Shown: piece by piece, positions 26,501 to 40,200 of the stretch
Layout: the number at the start of each line of letters is the position of its first letter
Numbering within the stretch: position 1 is the stretch's first letter
NCBI GenBank assembly: GCA_903813345.2
Contig: CAIIXF020000513.1
Coordinates: 1 to 63,000, forward strand
Source of the DNA: Owenia fusiformis
Lineage: Eukaryota > Annelida > Polychaeta > Sabellida > Oweniidae
DNA length: 63,000 nt
Direction of reading: 5' to 3'
The notes under the pieces: generated by a model
What the model was told of the DNA's origin: nothing
The model's database searches: none
Seen by the model: the letters and a program-made list of their open reading frames with translations, nothing else
Program-made: the position numbers and the translations under genes

Positions 26501-29500
26501 TTACTTTGGTCATATTTCTCCACTGTTTCCATGATTTTTATTGGAAATTTCACAAATTTTGCTCTAGAAGGCTAAATCATTAGCCATGACCTAACCCTAA
26601 CCCCAACAATATCTCTAACCCTAACTATAGCCTAAGCCAGAGCCTAACTCTAAACCTTAACCTGAACACCAACACTACCCCTAACCCTATCTATAGCCTA
26701 ACCCTAACCCTAAGCCAGAGCCTAACCCTAACCCTAACCCCAACACTATTCCTAACCCTAACTACAGCCTAACCCTAAGCCAGAGTCTAACCCTAACCCC
26801 TAACCCTAACCCCTTACCCCAACATTACCCCTAACCCTAACTATAGCCTAACCCTAAGCCAGAGCCTAACCCTAACCCCTAACTCTAACCTCAACACTAC
26901 CCCTAACCCTAACTATAGCCTAACCCTAAGCTAGAGCCTAAGCCTAACCCCAACACTACCCCTAACCCTAACTATAGCCTTACCCTAAGCCAGGGCCTAA
27001 CCCTAGCCCCAACACTACCCTTAGCCCTAACTAAAGCCTAACCCTAAGCCCAAGCCTAACCCTAACCCCTAATCCTAACCTTGACTTAACCTTAAGTATT
27101 CAAATACAGTGTTCAGAATGATCATTTATCAATTGGGAGACCTATAATTGGAAATGTGTGTTGTTTTGGTTTTCTTTGATGAATATTCCCCAGGGTAGAA
27201 CAACAACTGGAGAAAATGACCAATTTTTCTGTATCCTCCATACTAAATATTTCTCTGTAAACATTCAGAAGCAATAATAATGATTACAATTAGTTTATGT
27301 AATTGATAACACATGAATTGTTCTATCATTTGACAAAGTTTAATGTCACGATGGTCTGTACTATTTCCCAAAAGTGTCGAATAAGCATTTTTTCGCAAAA
27401 ATCTACCCCGTGTTATTAAATATGCGCATAAATAAGAGATATTAATTGCCTATTTCTTTAAATTACAAAAATTGATTCTAGGCAAAATGTGCTTTCCAGA
27501 TATAGCTCATTCAGCTCTGTACTACCTCCCCATCTCAAACTAGACACCTCCCAACACATCTAGCCATAGGTTCCAATTTTAGTCAATATCCCAGGAAAAC
27601 ATCTAATTGCAGAAAGGGGATGTGTAACTTTAATCATTCATATATCTGGAAAAAAGAGTCGAATCTACTTGCGGTTTGTATTATTTTACTAGAAAACAAC
27701 TTGGGGTTACATTTTGGAGGAAATTACAATTGTAACTTAAAGGATGGGTCACTACTAGGAGACACACAACCATTAGATCCTTCCGCCGAGTGGGAAGACG
27801 AATAGATGGCATTATAAAAACAAAAATATAGTCCAATTATTGTAATTACATTAGCATCACCAGTGGTTGGATTTTGGTAAGTACATGAATGAAAAAGTGT
27901 ATGTGTGGACCAACTCTGAGACATGATTTGATGTGATTAAGGTGCATTTTCTTAAAAAAATTTGACCTTTTTGACCTGCCTCCATCTGTCAAAATCAGAA
28001 TGACATTTTTTGACATTTTCTATAGATGGCGTCTTCAACAGGTGAGATCTTTTGATTTTCGTGGGGAGTTTTGATTCAAACTTTTTTGACTGACAGAGGA
28101 CATACTGGGGTATGATGCAATGATAGCAAAACATGTCCACAAATCTTAGTTTTCTCTTGAAGACAGATCGTTTGTATGGGAATACGCATGTTATAACAAT
28201 TAGTTGGGTTAACCCTATTATCGCCCATTCTGGAGTACCACTTTTTTTTAATTTGGTCATATTTCTCAACTATTTCCAGTTTTTATTGGGACTTTCATTA
28301 ATTTCATCCCTCTCAATGCGTTTGACAAAGTTTCATGTCACTATGGTCCATGCTTTTCCCCAAAAAGTGCTGAATAAGCATTTTTTCGCAAAAATTTACC
28401 CCGTGTTATTCAAATATGTGCATAAATTAGAGAAATTTATTGATTATTTTTCTAAATCACAAAAATTGATTCTAGGCAAAATGTGCTATCCAGATATAGC
28501 TCAATCAGCTCTGTAATACCTCCCCAGATCAAACTAGACATCTCCCAACACATCCGTCATATGCTCCAACCAGGAGTCAACTTTTTGTTACTTTGGTCAT
28601 ATTTCTCCACTGTTTCCATGATTTTTATTGGAAATTTCACAAATTTTGCTCTAGAAGGCTAAATCATTAGCCATGACCTAACCCTAACCCCAACAATATC
28701 TCTAACCCTAACTATAGCCTAAGCCAGAGCCTAACTCTAAACCTTAACCTGAACACCAACACTACCCCTAACCCTATCTATAGCCTAACCCTAACCCTAA
28801 GCCAGAGCCTAACCCTAACCCTAACCCCAACACTATTCCTAACCCTAACTACAGCCTAACCCTAAGCCAGAGTCTAACCCTAACCCCTAACCCTAACCCC
28901 TTACCCCAACATTACCCCTAACCCTAACTATAGCCTAACCCTAAGCCAGAGCCTAACCCTAACCCCTAACTCTAACCTCAACACTACCCCTAACCCTAAC
29001 TATAGCCTAACCCTAAGCTAGAGCCTAAGCCTAACCCCAACACTACCCCTAACCCTAACTATAGCCTTACCCTAAGCCAGGGCCTAACCCTAGCCCCAAC
29101 ACTACCCTTAGCCCTAACTAAAGCCTAACCCTAAGCCCAAGCCTAACCCTAACCCCTAATCCTAACCTTGACTTAACCTTAAGTATTCAAATACAGTGTT
29201 CAGAATGATCATTTATCAATTGGGAGACCTATAATTGGAAATGTGTGTTGTTTTGGTTTTCTTTGATGAATATTCCCCAGGGTAGAACAACAACTGGAGA
29301 AAATGACCAATTTTTCTGTATCCTCCATACTAAATATTTCTCTGTAAACATTCAGAAGCAATAATAATGATTACAATTAGTTTATGTAATTGATAACACA
29401 TGAATTGTTCTATCATTTGACAAAGTTTAATGTCACGATGGTCTGTACTATTTCCCAAAAGTGTCGAATAAGCATTTTTTCGCAAAAATCTACCCCGTGT

Positions 29501-29844
29501 TATTAAATATGCGCATAAATAAGAGATATTAATTGCCTATTTCTTTAAATTACAAAAATTGATTCTAGGCAAAATGTGCTTTCCAGATATAGCTCATTCA
29601 GCTCTGTACTACCTCCCCATCTCAAACTAGACACCTCCCAACACATCTAGCCATAGGTTCCAATTTTAGTCAATATCCCAGGAAAACATCTAATTGCAGA
29701 AAGGGGATGTGTAACTTTAATCATTCATATATCTGGAAAAAAGAGTCGAATCTACTTGCGGTTTGTATTATTTTACTAGAAAACAACTTGGGGTTACATT
29801 TTGGAGGAAATTACAATTGTAACTTAAAGGATGGGTCACTACTA

Positions 29845-31468
29845 TCGCCCATTCTGGAGTACCACTTTTTTTTAATTTGGTCATATTTCTCAACTATTTC
29901 CAGTTTTTATTGGGACTTTCATTAATTTCATCCCTCTCAATGCGTTTGACAAAGTTTCATGTCACTATGGTCCATGCTTTTCCCCAAAAAGTGCTGAATA
30001 AGCATTTTTTCGCAAAAATTTACCCCGTGTTATTCAAATATGTGCATAAATTAGAGAAATTTATTGATTATTTTTCTAAATCACAAAAATTGATTCTAGG
30101 CAAAATGTGCTATCCAGATATAGCTCAATCAGCTCTGTAATACCTCCCCAGATCAAACTAGACATCTCCCAACACATCCGTCATATGCTCCAACCAGGAG
30201 TCAACTTTTTGTTACTTTGGTCATATTTCTCCACTGTTTCCATGATTTTTATTGGAAATTTCACAAATTTTGCTCTAGAAGGCTAAATCATTAGCCATGA
30301 CCTAACCCTAACCCCAACAATATCTCTAACCCTAACTATAGCCTAAGCCAGAGCCTAACTCTAAACCTTAACCTGAACACCAACACTACCCCTAACCCTA
30401 TCTATAGCCTAACCCTAACCCTAAGCCAGAGCCTAACCCTAACCCTAACCCCAACACTATTCCTAACCCTAACTACAGCCTAACCCTAAGCCAGAGTCTA
30501 ACCCTAACCCCTAACCCTAACCCCTTACCCCAACATTACCCCTAACCCTAACTATAGCCTAACCCTAAGCCAGAGCCTAACCCTAACCCCTAACTCTAAC
30601 CTCAACACTACCCCTAACCCTAACTATAGCCTAACCCTAAGCTAGAGCCTAAGCCTAACCCCAACACTACCCCTAACCCTAACTATAGCCTTACCCTAAG
30701 CCAGGGCCTAACCCTAGCCCCAACACTACCCTTAGCCCTAACTAAAGCCTAACCCTAAGCCCAAGCCTAACCCTAACCCCTAATCCTAACCTTGACTTAA
30801 CCTTAAGTATTCAAATACAGTGTTCAGAATGATCATTTATCAATTGGGAGACCTATAATTGGAAATGTGTGTTGTTTTGGTTTTCTTTGATGAATATTCC
30901 CCAGGGTAGAACAACAACTGGAGAAAATGACCAATTTTTCTGTATCCTCCATACTAAATATTTCTCTGTAAACATTCAGAAGCAATAATAATGATTACAA
31001 TTAGTTTATGTAATTGATAACACATGAATTGTTCTATCATTTGACAAAGTTTAATGTCACGATGGTCTGTACTATTTCCCAAAAGTGTCGAATAAGCATT
31101 TTTTCGCAAAAATCTACCCCGTGTTATTAAATATGCGCATAAATAAGAGATATTAATTGCCTATTTCTTTAAATTACAAAAATTGATTCTAGGCAAAATG
31201 TGCTTTCCAGATATAGCTCATTCAGCTCTGTACTACCTCCCCATCTCAAACTAGACACCTCCCAACACATCTAGCCATAGGTTCCAATTTTAGTCAATAT
31301 CCCAGGAAAACATCTAATTGCAGAAAGGGGATGTGTAACTTTAATCATTCATATATCTGGAAAAAAGAGTCGAATCTACTTGCGGTTTGTATTATTTTAC
31401 TAGAAAACAACTTGGGGTTACATTTTGGAGGAAATTACAATTGTAACTTAAAGGATGGGTCACTACTA
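29845..31468. repeat. Short unit 1 (C without S)
   Basis: The preceding C ends GGGTCACTACTA and runs directly into TCGCCCATTCTGG, which in long units lies 463 bp further on. The junction shares only TA between the two sides. Confidence 0.95.
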
Positions 31469-33555
31469 GGAGACACACAACCATTAGATCCTTCCGCCGA
31501 GTGGGAAGACGAATAGATGGCATTATAAAAACAAAAATATAGTCCAATTATTGTAATTACATTAGCATCACCAGTGGTTGGATTTTGGTAAGTACATGAA
31601 TGAAAAAGTGTATGTGTGGACCAACTCTGAGACATGATTTGATGTGATTAAGGTGCATTTTCTTAAAAAAATTTGACCTTTTTGACCTGCCTCCATCTGT
31701 CAAAATCAGAATGACATTTTTTGACATTTTCTATAGATGGCGTCTTCAACAGGTGAGATCTTTTGATTTTCGTGGGGAGTTTTGATTCAAACTTTTTTGA
31801 CTGACAGAGGACATACTGGGGTATGATGCAATGATAGCAAAACATGTCCACAAATCTTAGTTTTCTCTTGAAGACAGATCGTTTGTATGGGAATACGCAT
31901 GTTATAACAATTAGTTGGGTTAACCCTATTATCGCCCATTCTGGAGTACCACTTTTTTTTAATTTGGTCATATTTCTCAACTATTTCCAGTTTTTATTGG
32001 GACTTTCATTAATTTCATCCCTCTCAATGCGTTTGACAAAGTTTCATGTCACTATGGTCCATGCTTTTCCCCAAAAAGTGCTGAATAAGCATTTTTTCGC
32101 AAAAATTTACCCCGTGTTATTCAAATATGTGCATAAATTAGAGAAATTTATTGATTATTTTTCTAAATCACAAAAATTGATTCTAGGCAAAATGTGCTAT
32201 CCAGATATAGCTCAATCAGCTCTGTAATACCTCCCCAGATCAAACTAGACATCTCCCAACACATCCGTCATATGCTCCAACCAGGAGTCAACTTTTTGTT
32301 ACTTTGGTCATATTTCTCCACTGTTTCCATGATTTTTATTGGAAATTTCACAAATTTTGCTCTAGAAGGCTAAATCATTAGCCATGACCTAACCCTAACC
32401 CCAACAATATCTCTAACCCTAACTATAGCCTAAGCCAGAGCCTAACTCTAAACCTTAACCTGAACACCAACACTACCCCTAACCCTATCTATAGCCTAAC
32501 CCTAACCCTAAGCCAGAGCCTAACCCTAACCCTAACCCCAACACTATTCCTAACCCTAACTACAGCCTAACCCTAAGCCAGAGTCTAACCCTAACCCCTA
32601 ACCCTAACCCCTTACCCCAACATTACCCCTAACCCTAACTATAGCCTAACCCTAAGCCAGAGCCTAACCCTAACCCCTAACTCTAACCTCAACACTACCC
32701 CTAACCCTAACTATAGCCTAACCCTAAGCTAGAGCCTAAGCCTAACCCCAACACTACCCCTAACCCTAACTATAGCCTTACCCTAAGCCAGGGCCTAACC
32801 CTAGCCCCAACACTACCCTTAGCCCTAACTAAAGCCTAACCCTAAGCCCAAGCCTAACCCTAACCCCTAATCCTAACCTTGACTTAACCTTAAGTATTCA
32901 AATACAGTGTTCAGAATGATCATTTATCAATTGGGAGACCTATAATTGGAAATGTGTGTTGTTTTGGTTTTCTTTGATGAATATTCCCCAGGGTAGAACA
33001 ACAACTGGAGAAAATGACCAATTTTTCTGTATCCTCCATACTAAATATTTCTCTGTAAACATTCAGAAGCAATAATAATGATTACAATTAGTTTATGTAA
33101 TTGATAACACATGAATTGTTCTATCATTTGACAAAGTTTAATGTCACGATGGTCTGTACTATTTCCCAAAAGTGTCGAATAAGCATTTTTTCGCAAAAAT
33201 CTACCCCGTGTTATTAAATATGCGCATAAATAAGAGATATTAATTGCCTATTTCTTTAAATTACAAAAATTGATTCTAGGCAAAATGTGCTTTCCAGATA
33301 TAGCTCATTCAGCTCTGTACTACCTCCCCATCTCAAACTAGACACCTCCCAACACATCTAGCCATAGGTTCCAATTTTAGTCAATATCCCAGGAAAACAT
33401 CTAATTGCAGAAAGGGGATGTGTAACTTTAATCATTCATATATCTGGAAAAAAGAGTCGAATCTACTTGCGGTTTGTATTATTTTACTAGAAAACAACTT
33501 GGGGTTACATTTTGGAGGAAATTACAATTGTAACTTAAAGGATGGGTCACTACTA
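31469..33555. repeat. Long unit between short units
   Basis: A complete S (31469-31931) plus C with the 6-T form of the T-run. Confidence 0.95.
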
Positions 33556-35180
33556 TCGCCCATTCTGGAGTACCACTTTTTTTTAATTTGGTCATATTTC
33601 TCAACTATTTCCAGTTTTTATTGGGACTTTCATTAATTTCATCCCTCTCAATGCGTTTGACAAAGTTTCATGTCACTATGGTCCATGCTTTTCCCCAAAA
33701 AGTGCTGAATAAGCATTTTTTTCGCAAAAATTTACCCCGTGTTATTCAAATATGTGCATAAATTAGAGAAATTTATTGATTATTTTTCTAAATCACAAAA
33801 ATTGATTCTAGGCAAAATGTGCTATCCAGATATAGCTCAATCAGCTCTGTAATACCTCCCCAGATCAAACTAGACATCTCCCAACACATCCGTCATATGC
33901 TCCAACCAGGAGTCAACTTTTTGTTACTTTGGTCATATTTCTCCACTGTTTCCATGATTTTTATTGGAAATTTCACAAATTTTGCTCTAGAAGGCTAAAT
34001 CATTAGCCATGACCTAACCCTAACCCCAACAATATCTCTAACCCTAACTATAGCCTAAGCCAGAGCCTAACTCTAAACCTTAACCTGAACACCAACACTA
34101 CCCCTAACCCTATCTATAGCCTAACCCTAACCCTAAGCCAGAGCCTAACCCTAACCCTAACCCCAACACTATTCCTAACCCTAACTACAGCCTAACCCTA
34201 AGCCAGAGTCTAACCCTAACCCCTAACCCTAACCCCTTACCCCAACATTACCCCTAACCCTAACTATAGCCTAACCCTAAGCCAGAGCCTAACCCTAACC
34301 CCTAACTCTAACCTCAACACTACCCCTAACCCTAACTATAGCCTAACCCTAAGCTAGAGCCTAAGCCTAACCCCAACACTACCCCTAACCCTAACTATAG
34401 CCTTACCCTAAGCCAGGGCCTAACCCTAGCCCCAACACTACCCTTAGCCCTAACTAAAGCCTAACCCTAAGCCCAAGCCTAACCCTAACCCCTAATCCTA
34501 ACCTTGACTTAACCTTAAGTATTCAAATACAGTGTTCAGAATGATCATTTATCAATTGGGAGACCTATAATTGGAAATGTGTGTTGTTTTGGTTTTCTTT
34601 GATGAATATTCCCCAGGGTAGAACAACAACTGGAGAAAATGACCAATTTTTCTGTATCCTCCATACTAAATATTTCTCTGTAAACATTCAGAAGCAATAA
34701 TAATGATTACAATTAGTTTATGTAATTGATAACACATGAATTGTTCTATCATTTGACAAAGTTTAATGTCACGATGGTCTGTACTATTTCCCAAAAGTGT
34801 CGAATAAGCATTTTTTCGCAAAAATCTACCCCGTGTTATTAAATATGCGCATAAATAAGAGATATTAATTGCCTATTTCTTTAAATTACAAAAATTGATT
34901 CTAGGCAAAATGTGCTTTCCAGATATAGCTCATTCAGCTCTGTACTACCTCCCCATCTCAAACTAGACACCTCCCAACACATCTAGCCATAGGTTCCAAT
35001 TTTAGTCAATATCCCAGGAAAACATCTAATTGCAGAAAGGGGATGTGTAACTTTAATCATTCATATATCTGGAAAAAAGAGTCGAATCTACTTGCGGTTT
35101 GTATTATTTTACTAGAAAACAACTTGGGGTTACATTTTGGAGGAAATTACAATTGTAACTTAAAGGATGGGTCACTACTA
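33556..35180. repeat. Short unit 2, with the 7-T variant
   Basis: It has the same S-less junction as the other short units, but it is 1625 bp long because the T-run has 7 T. It shares this variant with the next unit (35181-37268) and with the unit at 2713-4800. Confidence 0.93.
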
Positions 35181-37268
35181 GGAGACACACAACCATTAGA
35201 TCCTTCCGCCGAGTGGGAAGACGAATAGATGGCATTATAAAAACAAAAATATAGTCCAATTATTGTAATTACATTAGCATCACCAGTGGTTGGATTTTGG
35301 TAAGTACATGAATGAAAAAGTGTATGTGTGGACCAACTCTGAGACATGATTTGATGTGATTAAGGTGCATTTTCTTAAAAAAATTTGACCTTTTTGACCT
35401 GCCTCCATCTGTCAAAATCAGAATGACATTTTTTGACATTTTCTATAGATGGCGTCTTCAACAGGTGAGATCTTTTGATTTTCGTGGGGAGTTTTGATTC
35501 AAACTTTTTTGACTGACAGAGGACATACTGGGGTATGATGCAATGATAGCAAAACATGTCCACAAATCTTAGTTTTCTCTTGAAGACAGATCGTTTGTAT
35601 GGGAATACGCATGTTATAACAATTAGTTGGGTTAACCCTATTATCGCCCATTCTGGAGTACCACTTTTTTTTAATTTGGTCATATTTCTCAACTATTTCC
35701 AGTTTTTATTGGGACTTTCATTAATTTCATCCCTCTCAATGCGTTTGACAAAGTTTCATGTCACTATGGTCCATGCTTTTCCCCAAAAAGTGCTGAATAA
35801 GCATTTTTTTCGCAAAAATTTACCCCGTGTTATTCAAATATGTGCATAAATTAGAGAAATTTATTGATTATTTTTCTAAATCACAAAAATTGATTCTAGG
35901 CAAAATGTGCTATCCAGATATAGCTCAATCAGCTCTGTAATACCTCCCCAGATCAAACTAGACATCTCCCAACACATCCGTCATATGCTCCAACCAGGAG
36001 TCAACTTTTTGTTACTTTGGTCATATTTCTCCACTGTTTCCATGATTTTTATTGGAAATTTCACAAATTTTGCTCTAGAAGGCTAAATCATTAGCCATGA
36101 CCTAACCCTAACCCCAACAATATCTCTAACCCTAACTATAGCCTAAGCCAGAGCCTAACTCTAAACCTTAACCTGAACACCAACACTACCCCTAACCCTA
36201 TCTATAGCCTAACCCTAACCCTAAGCCAGAGCCTAACCCTAACCCTAACCCCAACACTATTCCTAACCCTAACTACAGCCTAACCCTAAGCCAGAGTCTA
36301 ACCCTAACCCCTAACCCTAACCCCTTACCCCAACATTACCCCTAACCCTAACTATAGCCTAACCCTAAGCCAGAGCCTAACCCTAACCCCTAACTCTAAC
36401 CTCAACACTACCCCTAACCCTAACTATAGCCTAACCCTAAGCTAGAGCCTAAGCCTAACCCCAACACTACCCCTAACCCTAACTATAGCCTTACCCTAAG
36501 CCAGGGCCTAACCCTAGCCCCAACACTACCCTTAGCCCTAACTAAAGCCTAACCCTAAGCCCAAGCCTAACCCTAACCCCTAATCCTAACCTTGACTTAA
36601 CCTTAAGTATTCAAATACAGTGTTCAGAATGATCATTTATCAATTGGGAGACCTATAATTGGAAATGTGTGTTGTTTTGGTTTTCTTTGATGAATATTCC
36701 CCAGGGTAGAACAACAACTGGAGAAAATGACCAATTTTTCTGTATCCTCCATACTAAATATTTCTCTGTAAACATTCAGAAGCAATAATAATGATTACAA
36801 TTAGTTTATGTAATTGATAACACATGAATTGTTCTATCATTTGACAAAGTTTAATGTCACGATGGTCTGTACTATTTCCCAAAAGTGTCGAATAAGCATT
36901 TTTTCGCAAAAATCTACCCCGTGTTATTAAATATGCGCATAAATAAGAGATATTAATTGCCTATTTCTTTAAATTACAAAAATTGATTCTAGGCAAAATG
37001 TGCTTTCCAGATATAGCTCATTCAGCTCTGTACTACCTCCCCATCTCAAACTAGACACCTCCCAACACATCTAGCCATAGGTTCCAATTTTAGTCAATAT
37101 CCCAGGAAAACATCTAATTGCAGAAAGGGGATGTGTAACTTTAATCATTCATATATCTGGAAAAAAGAGTCGAATCTACTTGCGGTTTGTATTATTTTAC
37201 TAGAAAACAACTTGGGGTTACATTTTGGAGGAAATTACAATTGTAACTTAAAGGATGGGTCACTACTA
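35181..37268. repeat. Long unit with the 7-T variant
   Basis: S at 35181-35643 followed by a 1625-bp C. Adjacent units 33556-35180 and 35181-37268 sharing the rare T-run suggests local exchange between neighbours. Confidence 0.93.
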
Positions 37269-40200
37269 TCGCCCATTCTGGAGTACCACTTTTTTTTAAT
37301 TTGGTCATATTTCTCAACTATTTCCAGTTTTTATTGGGACTTTCATTAATTTCATCCCTCTCAATGCGTTTGACAAAGTTTCATGTCACTATGGTCCATG
37401 CTTTTCCCCAAAAAGTGCTGAATAAGCATTTTTTCGCAAAAATTTACCCCGTGTTATTCAAATATGTGCATAAATTAGAGAAATTTATTGATTATTTTTC
37501 TAAATCACAAAAATTGATTCTAGGCAAAATGTGCTATCCAGATATAGCTCAATCAGCTCTGTAATACCTCCCCAGATCAAACTAGACATCTCCCAACACA
37601 TCCGTCATATGCTCCAACCAGGAGTCAACTTTTTGTTACTTTGGTCATATTTCTCCACTGTTTCCATGATTTTTATTGGAAATTTCACAAATTTTGCTCT
37701 AGAAGGCTAAATCATTAGCCATGACCTAACCCTAACCCCAACAATATCTCTAACCCTAACTATAGCCTAAGCCAGAGCCTAACTCTAAACCTTAACCTGA
37801 ACACCAACACTACCCCTAACCCTATCTATAGCCTAACCCTAACCCTAAGCCAGAGCCTAACCCTAACCCTAACCCCAACACTATTCCTAACCCTAACTAC
37901 AGCCTAACCCTAAGCCAGAGTCTAACCCTAACCCCTAACCCTAACCCCTTACCCCAACATTACCCCTAACCCTAACTATAGCCTAACCCTAAGCCAGAGC
38001 CTAACCCTAACCCCTAACTCTAACCTCAACACTACCCCTAACCCTAACTATAGCCTAACCCTAAGCTAGAGCCTAAGCCTAACCCCAACACTACCCCTAA
38101 CCCTAACTATAGCCTTACCCTAAGCCAGGGCCTAACCCTAGCCCCAACACTACCCTTAGCCCTAACTAAAGCCTAACCCTAAGCCCAAGCCTAACCCTAA
38201 CCCCTAATCCTAACCTTGACTTAACCTTAAGTATTCAAATACAGTGTTCAGAATGATCATTTATCAATTGGGAGACCTATAATTGGAAATGTGTGTTGTT
38301 TTGGTTTTCTTTGATGAATATTCCCCAGGGTAGAACAACAACTGGAGAAAATGACCAATTTTTCTGTATCCTCCATACTAAATATTTCTCTGTAAACATT
38401 CAGAAGCAATAATAATGATTACAATTAGTTTATGTAATTGATAACACATGAATTGTTCTATCATTTGACAAAGTTTAATGTCACGATGGTCTGTACTATT
38501 TCCCAAAAGTGTCGAATAAGCATTTTTTCGCAAAAATCTACCCCGTGTTATTAAATATGCGCATAAATAAGAGATATTAATTGCCTATTTCTTTAAATTA
38601 CAAAAATTGATTCTAGGCAAAATGTGCTTTCCAGATATAGCTCATTCAGCTCTGTACTACCTCCCCATCTCAAACTAGACACCTCCCAACACATCTAGCC
38701 ATAGGTTCCAATTTTAGTCAATATCCCAGGAAAACATCTAATTGCAGAAAGGGGATGTGTAACTTTAATCATTCATATATCTGGAAAAAAGAGTCGAATC
38801 TACTTGCGGTTTGTATTATTTTACTAGAAAACAACTTGGGGTTACATTTTGGAGGAAATTACAATTGTAACTTAAAGGATGGGTCACTACTATCGCCCAT
38901 TCTGGAGTACCACTTTTTTTTAATTTGGTCATATTTCTCAACTATTTCCAGTTTTTATTGGGACTTTCATTAATTTCATCCCTCTCAATGCGTTTGACAA
39001 AGTTTCATGTCACTATGGTCCATGCTTTTCCCCAAAAAGTGCTGAATAAGCATTTTTTCGCAAAAATTTACCCCGTGTTATTCAAATATGTGCATAAATT
39101 AGAGAAATTTATTGATTATTTTTCTAAATCACAAAAATTGATTCTAGGCAAAATGTGCTATCCAGATATAGCTCAATCAGCTCTGTAATACCTCCCCAGA
39201 TCAAACTAGACATCTCCCAACACATCCGTCATATGCTCCAACCAGGAGTCAACTTTTTGTTACTTTGGTCATATTTCTCCACTGTTTCCATGATTTTTAT
39301 TGGAAATTTCACAAATTTTGCTCTAGAAGGCTAAATCATTAGCCATGACCTAACCCTAACCCCAACAATATCTCTAACCCTAACTATAGCCTAAGCCAGA
39401 GCCTAACTCTAAACCTTAACCTGAACACCAACACTACCCCTAACCCTATCTATAGCCTAACCCTAACCCTAAGCCAGAGCCTAACCCTAACCCTAACCCC
39501 AACACTATTCCTAACCCTAACTACAGCCTAACCCTAAGCCAGAGTCTAACCCTAACCCCTAACCCTAACCCCTTACCCCAACATTACCCCTAACCCTAAC
39601 TATAGCCTAACCCTAAGCCAGAGCCTAACCCTAACCCCTAACTCTAACCTCAACACTACCCCTAACCCTAACTATAGCCTAACCCTAAGCTAGAGCCTAA
39701 GCCTAACCCCAACACTACCCCTAACCCTAACTATAGCCTTACCCTAAGCCAGGGCCTAACCCTAGCCCCAACACTACCCTTAGCCCTAACTAAAGCCTAA
39801 CCCTAAGCCCAAGCCTAACCCTAACCCCTAATCCTAACCTTGACTTAACCTTAAGTATTCAAATACAGTGTTCAGAATGATCATTTATCAATTGGGAGAC
39901 CTATAATTGGAAATGTGTGTTGTTTTGGTTTTCTTTGATGAATATTCCCCAGGGTAGAACAACAACTGGAGAAAATGACCAATTTTTCTGTATCCTCCAT
40001 ACTAAATATTTCTCTGTAAACATTCAGAAGCAATAATAATGATTACAATTAGTTTATGTAATTGATAACACATGAATTGTTCTATCATTTGACAAAGTTT
40101 AATGTCACGATGGTCTGTACTATTTCCCAAAAGTGTCGAATAAGCATTTTTTCGCAAAAATCTACCCCGTGTTATTAAATATGCGCATAAATAAGAGATA

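Larger units (their letters stand above)
626..29844. repeat. Block of 14 consecutive long (S+C) units
   Basis: Fourteen uninterrupted 2087-bp units. The second (2713-4800) is 2088 bp because a T-run in C has 7 instead of 6 T (about 3337-3343). This block makes up the left two thirds of the array; all short units lie to its right, so the array is not randomly mixed. Confidence 0.95.
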
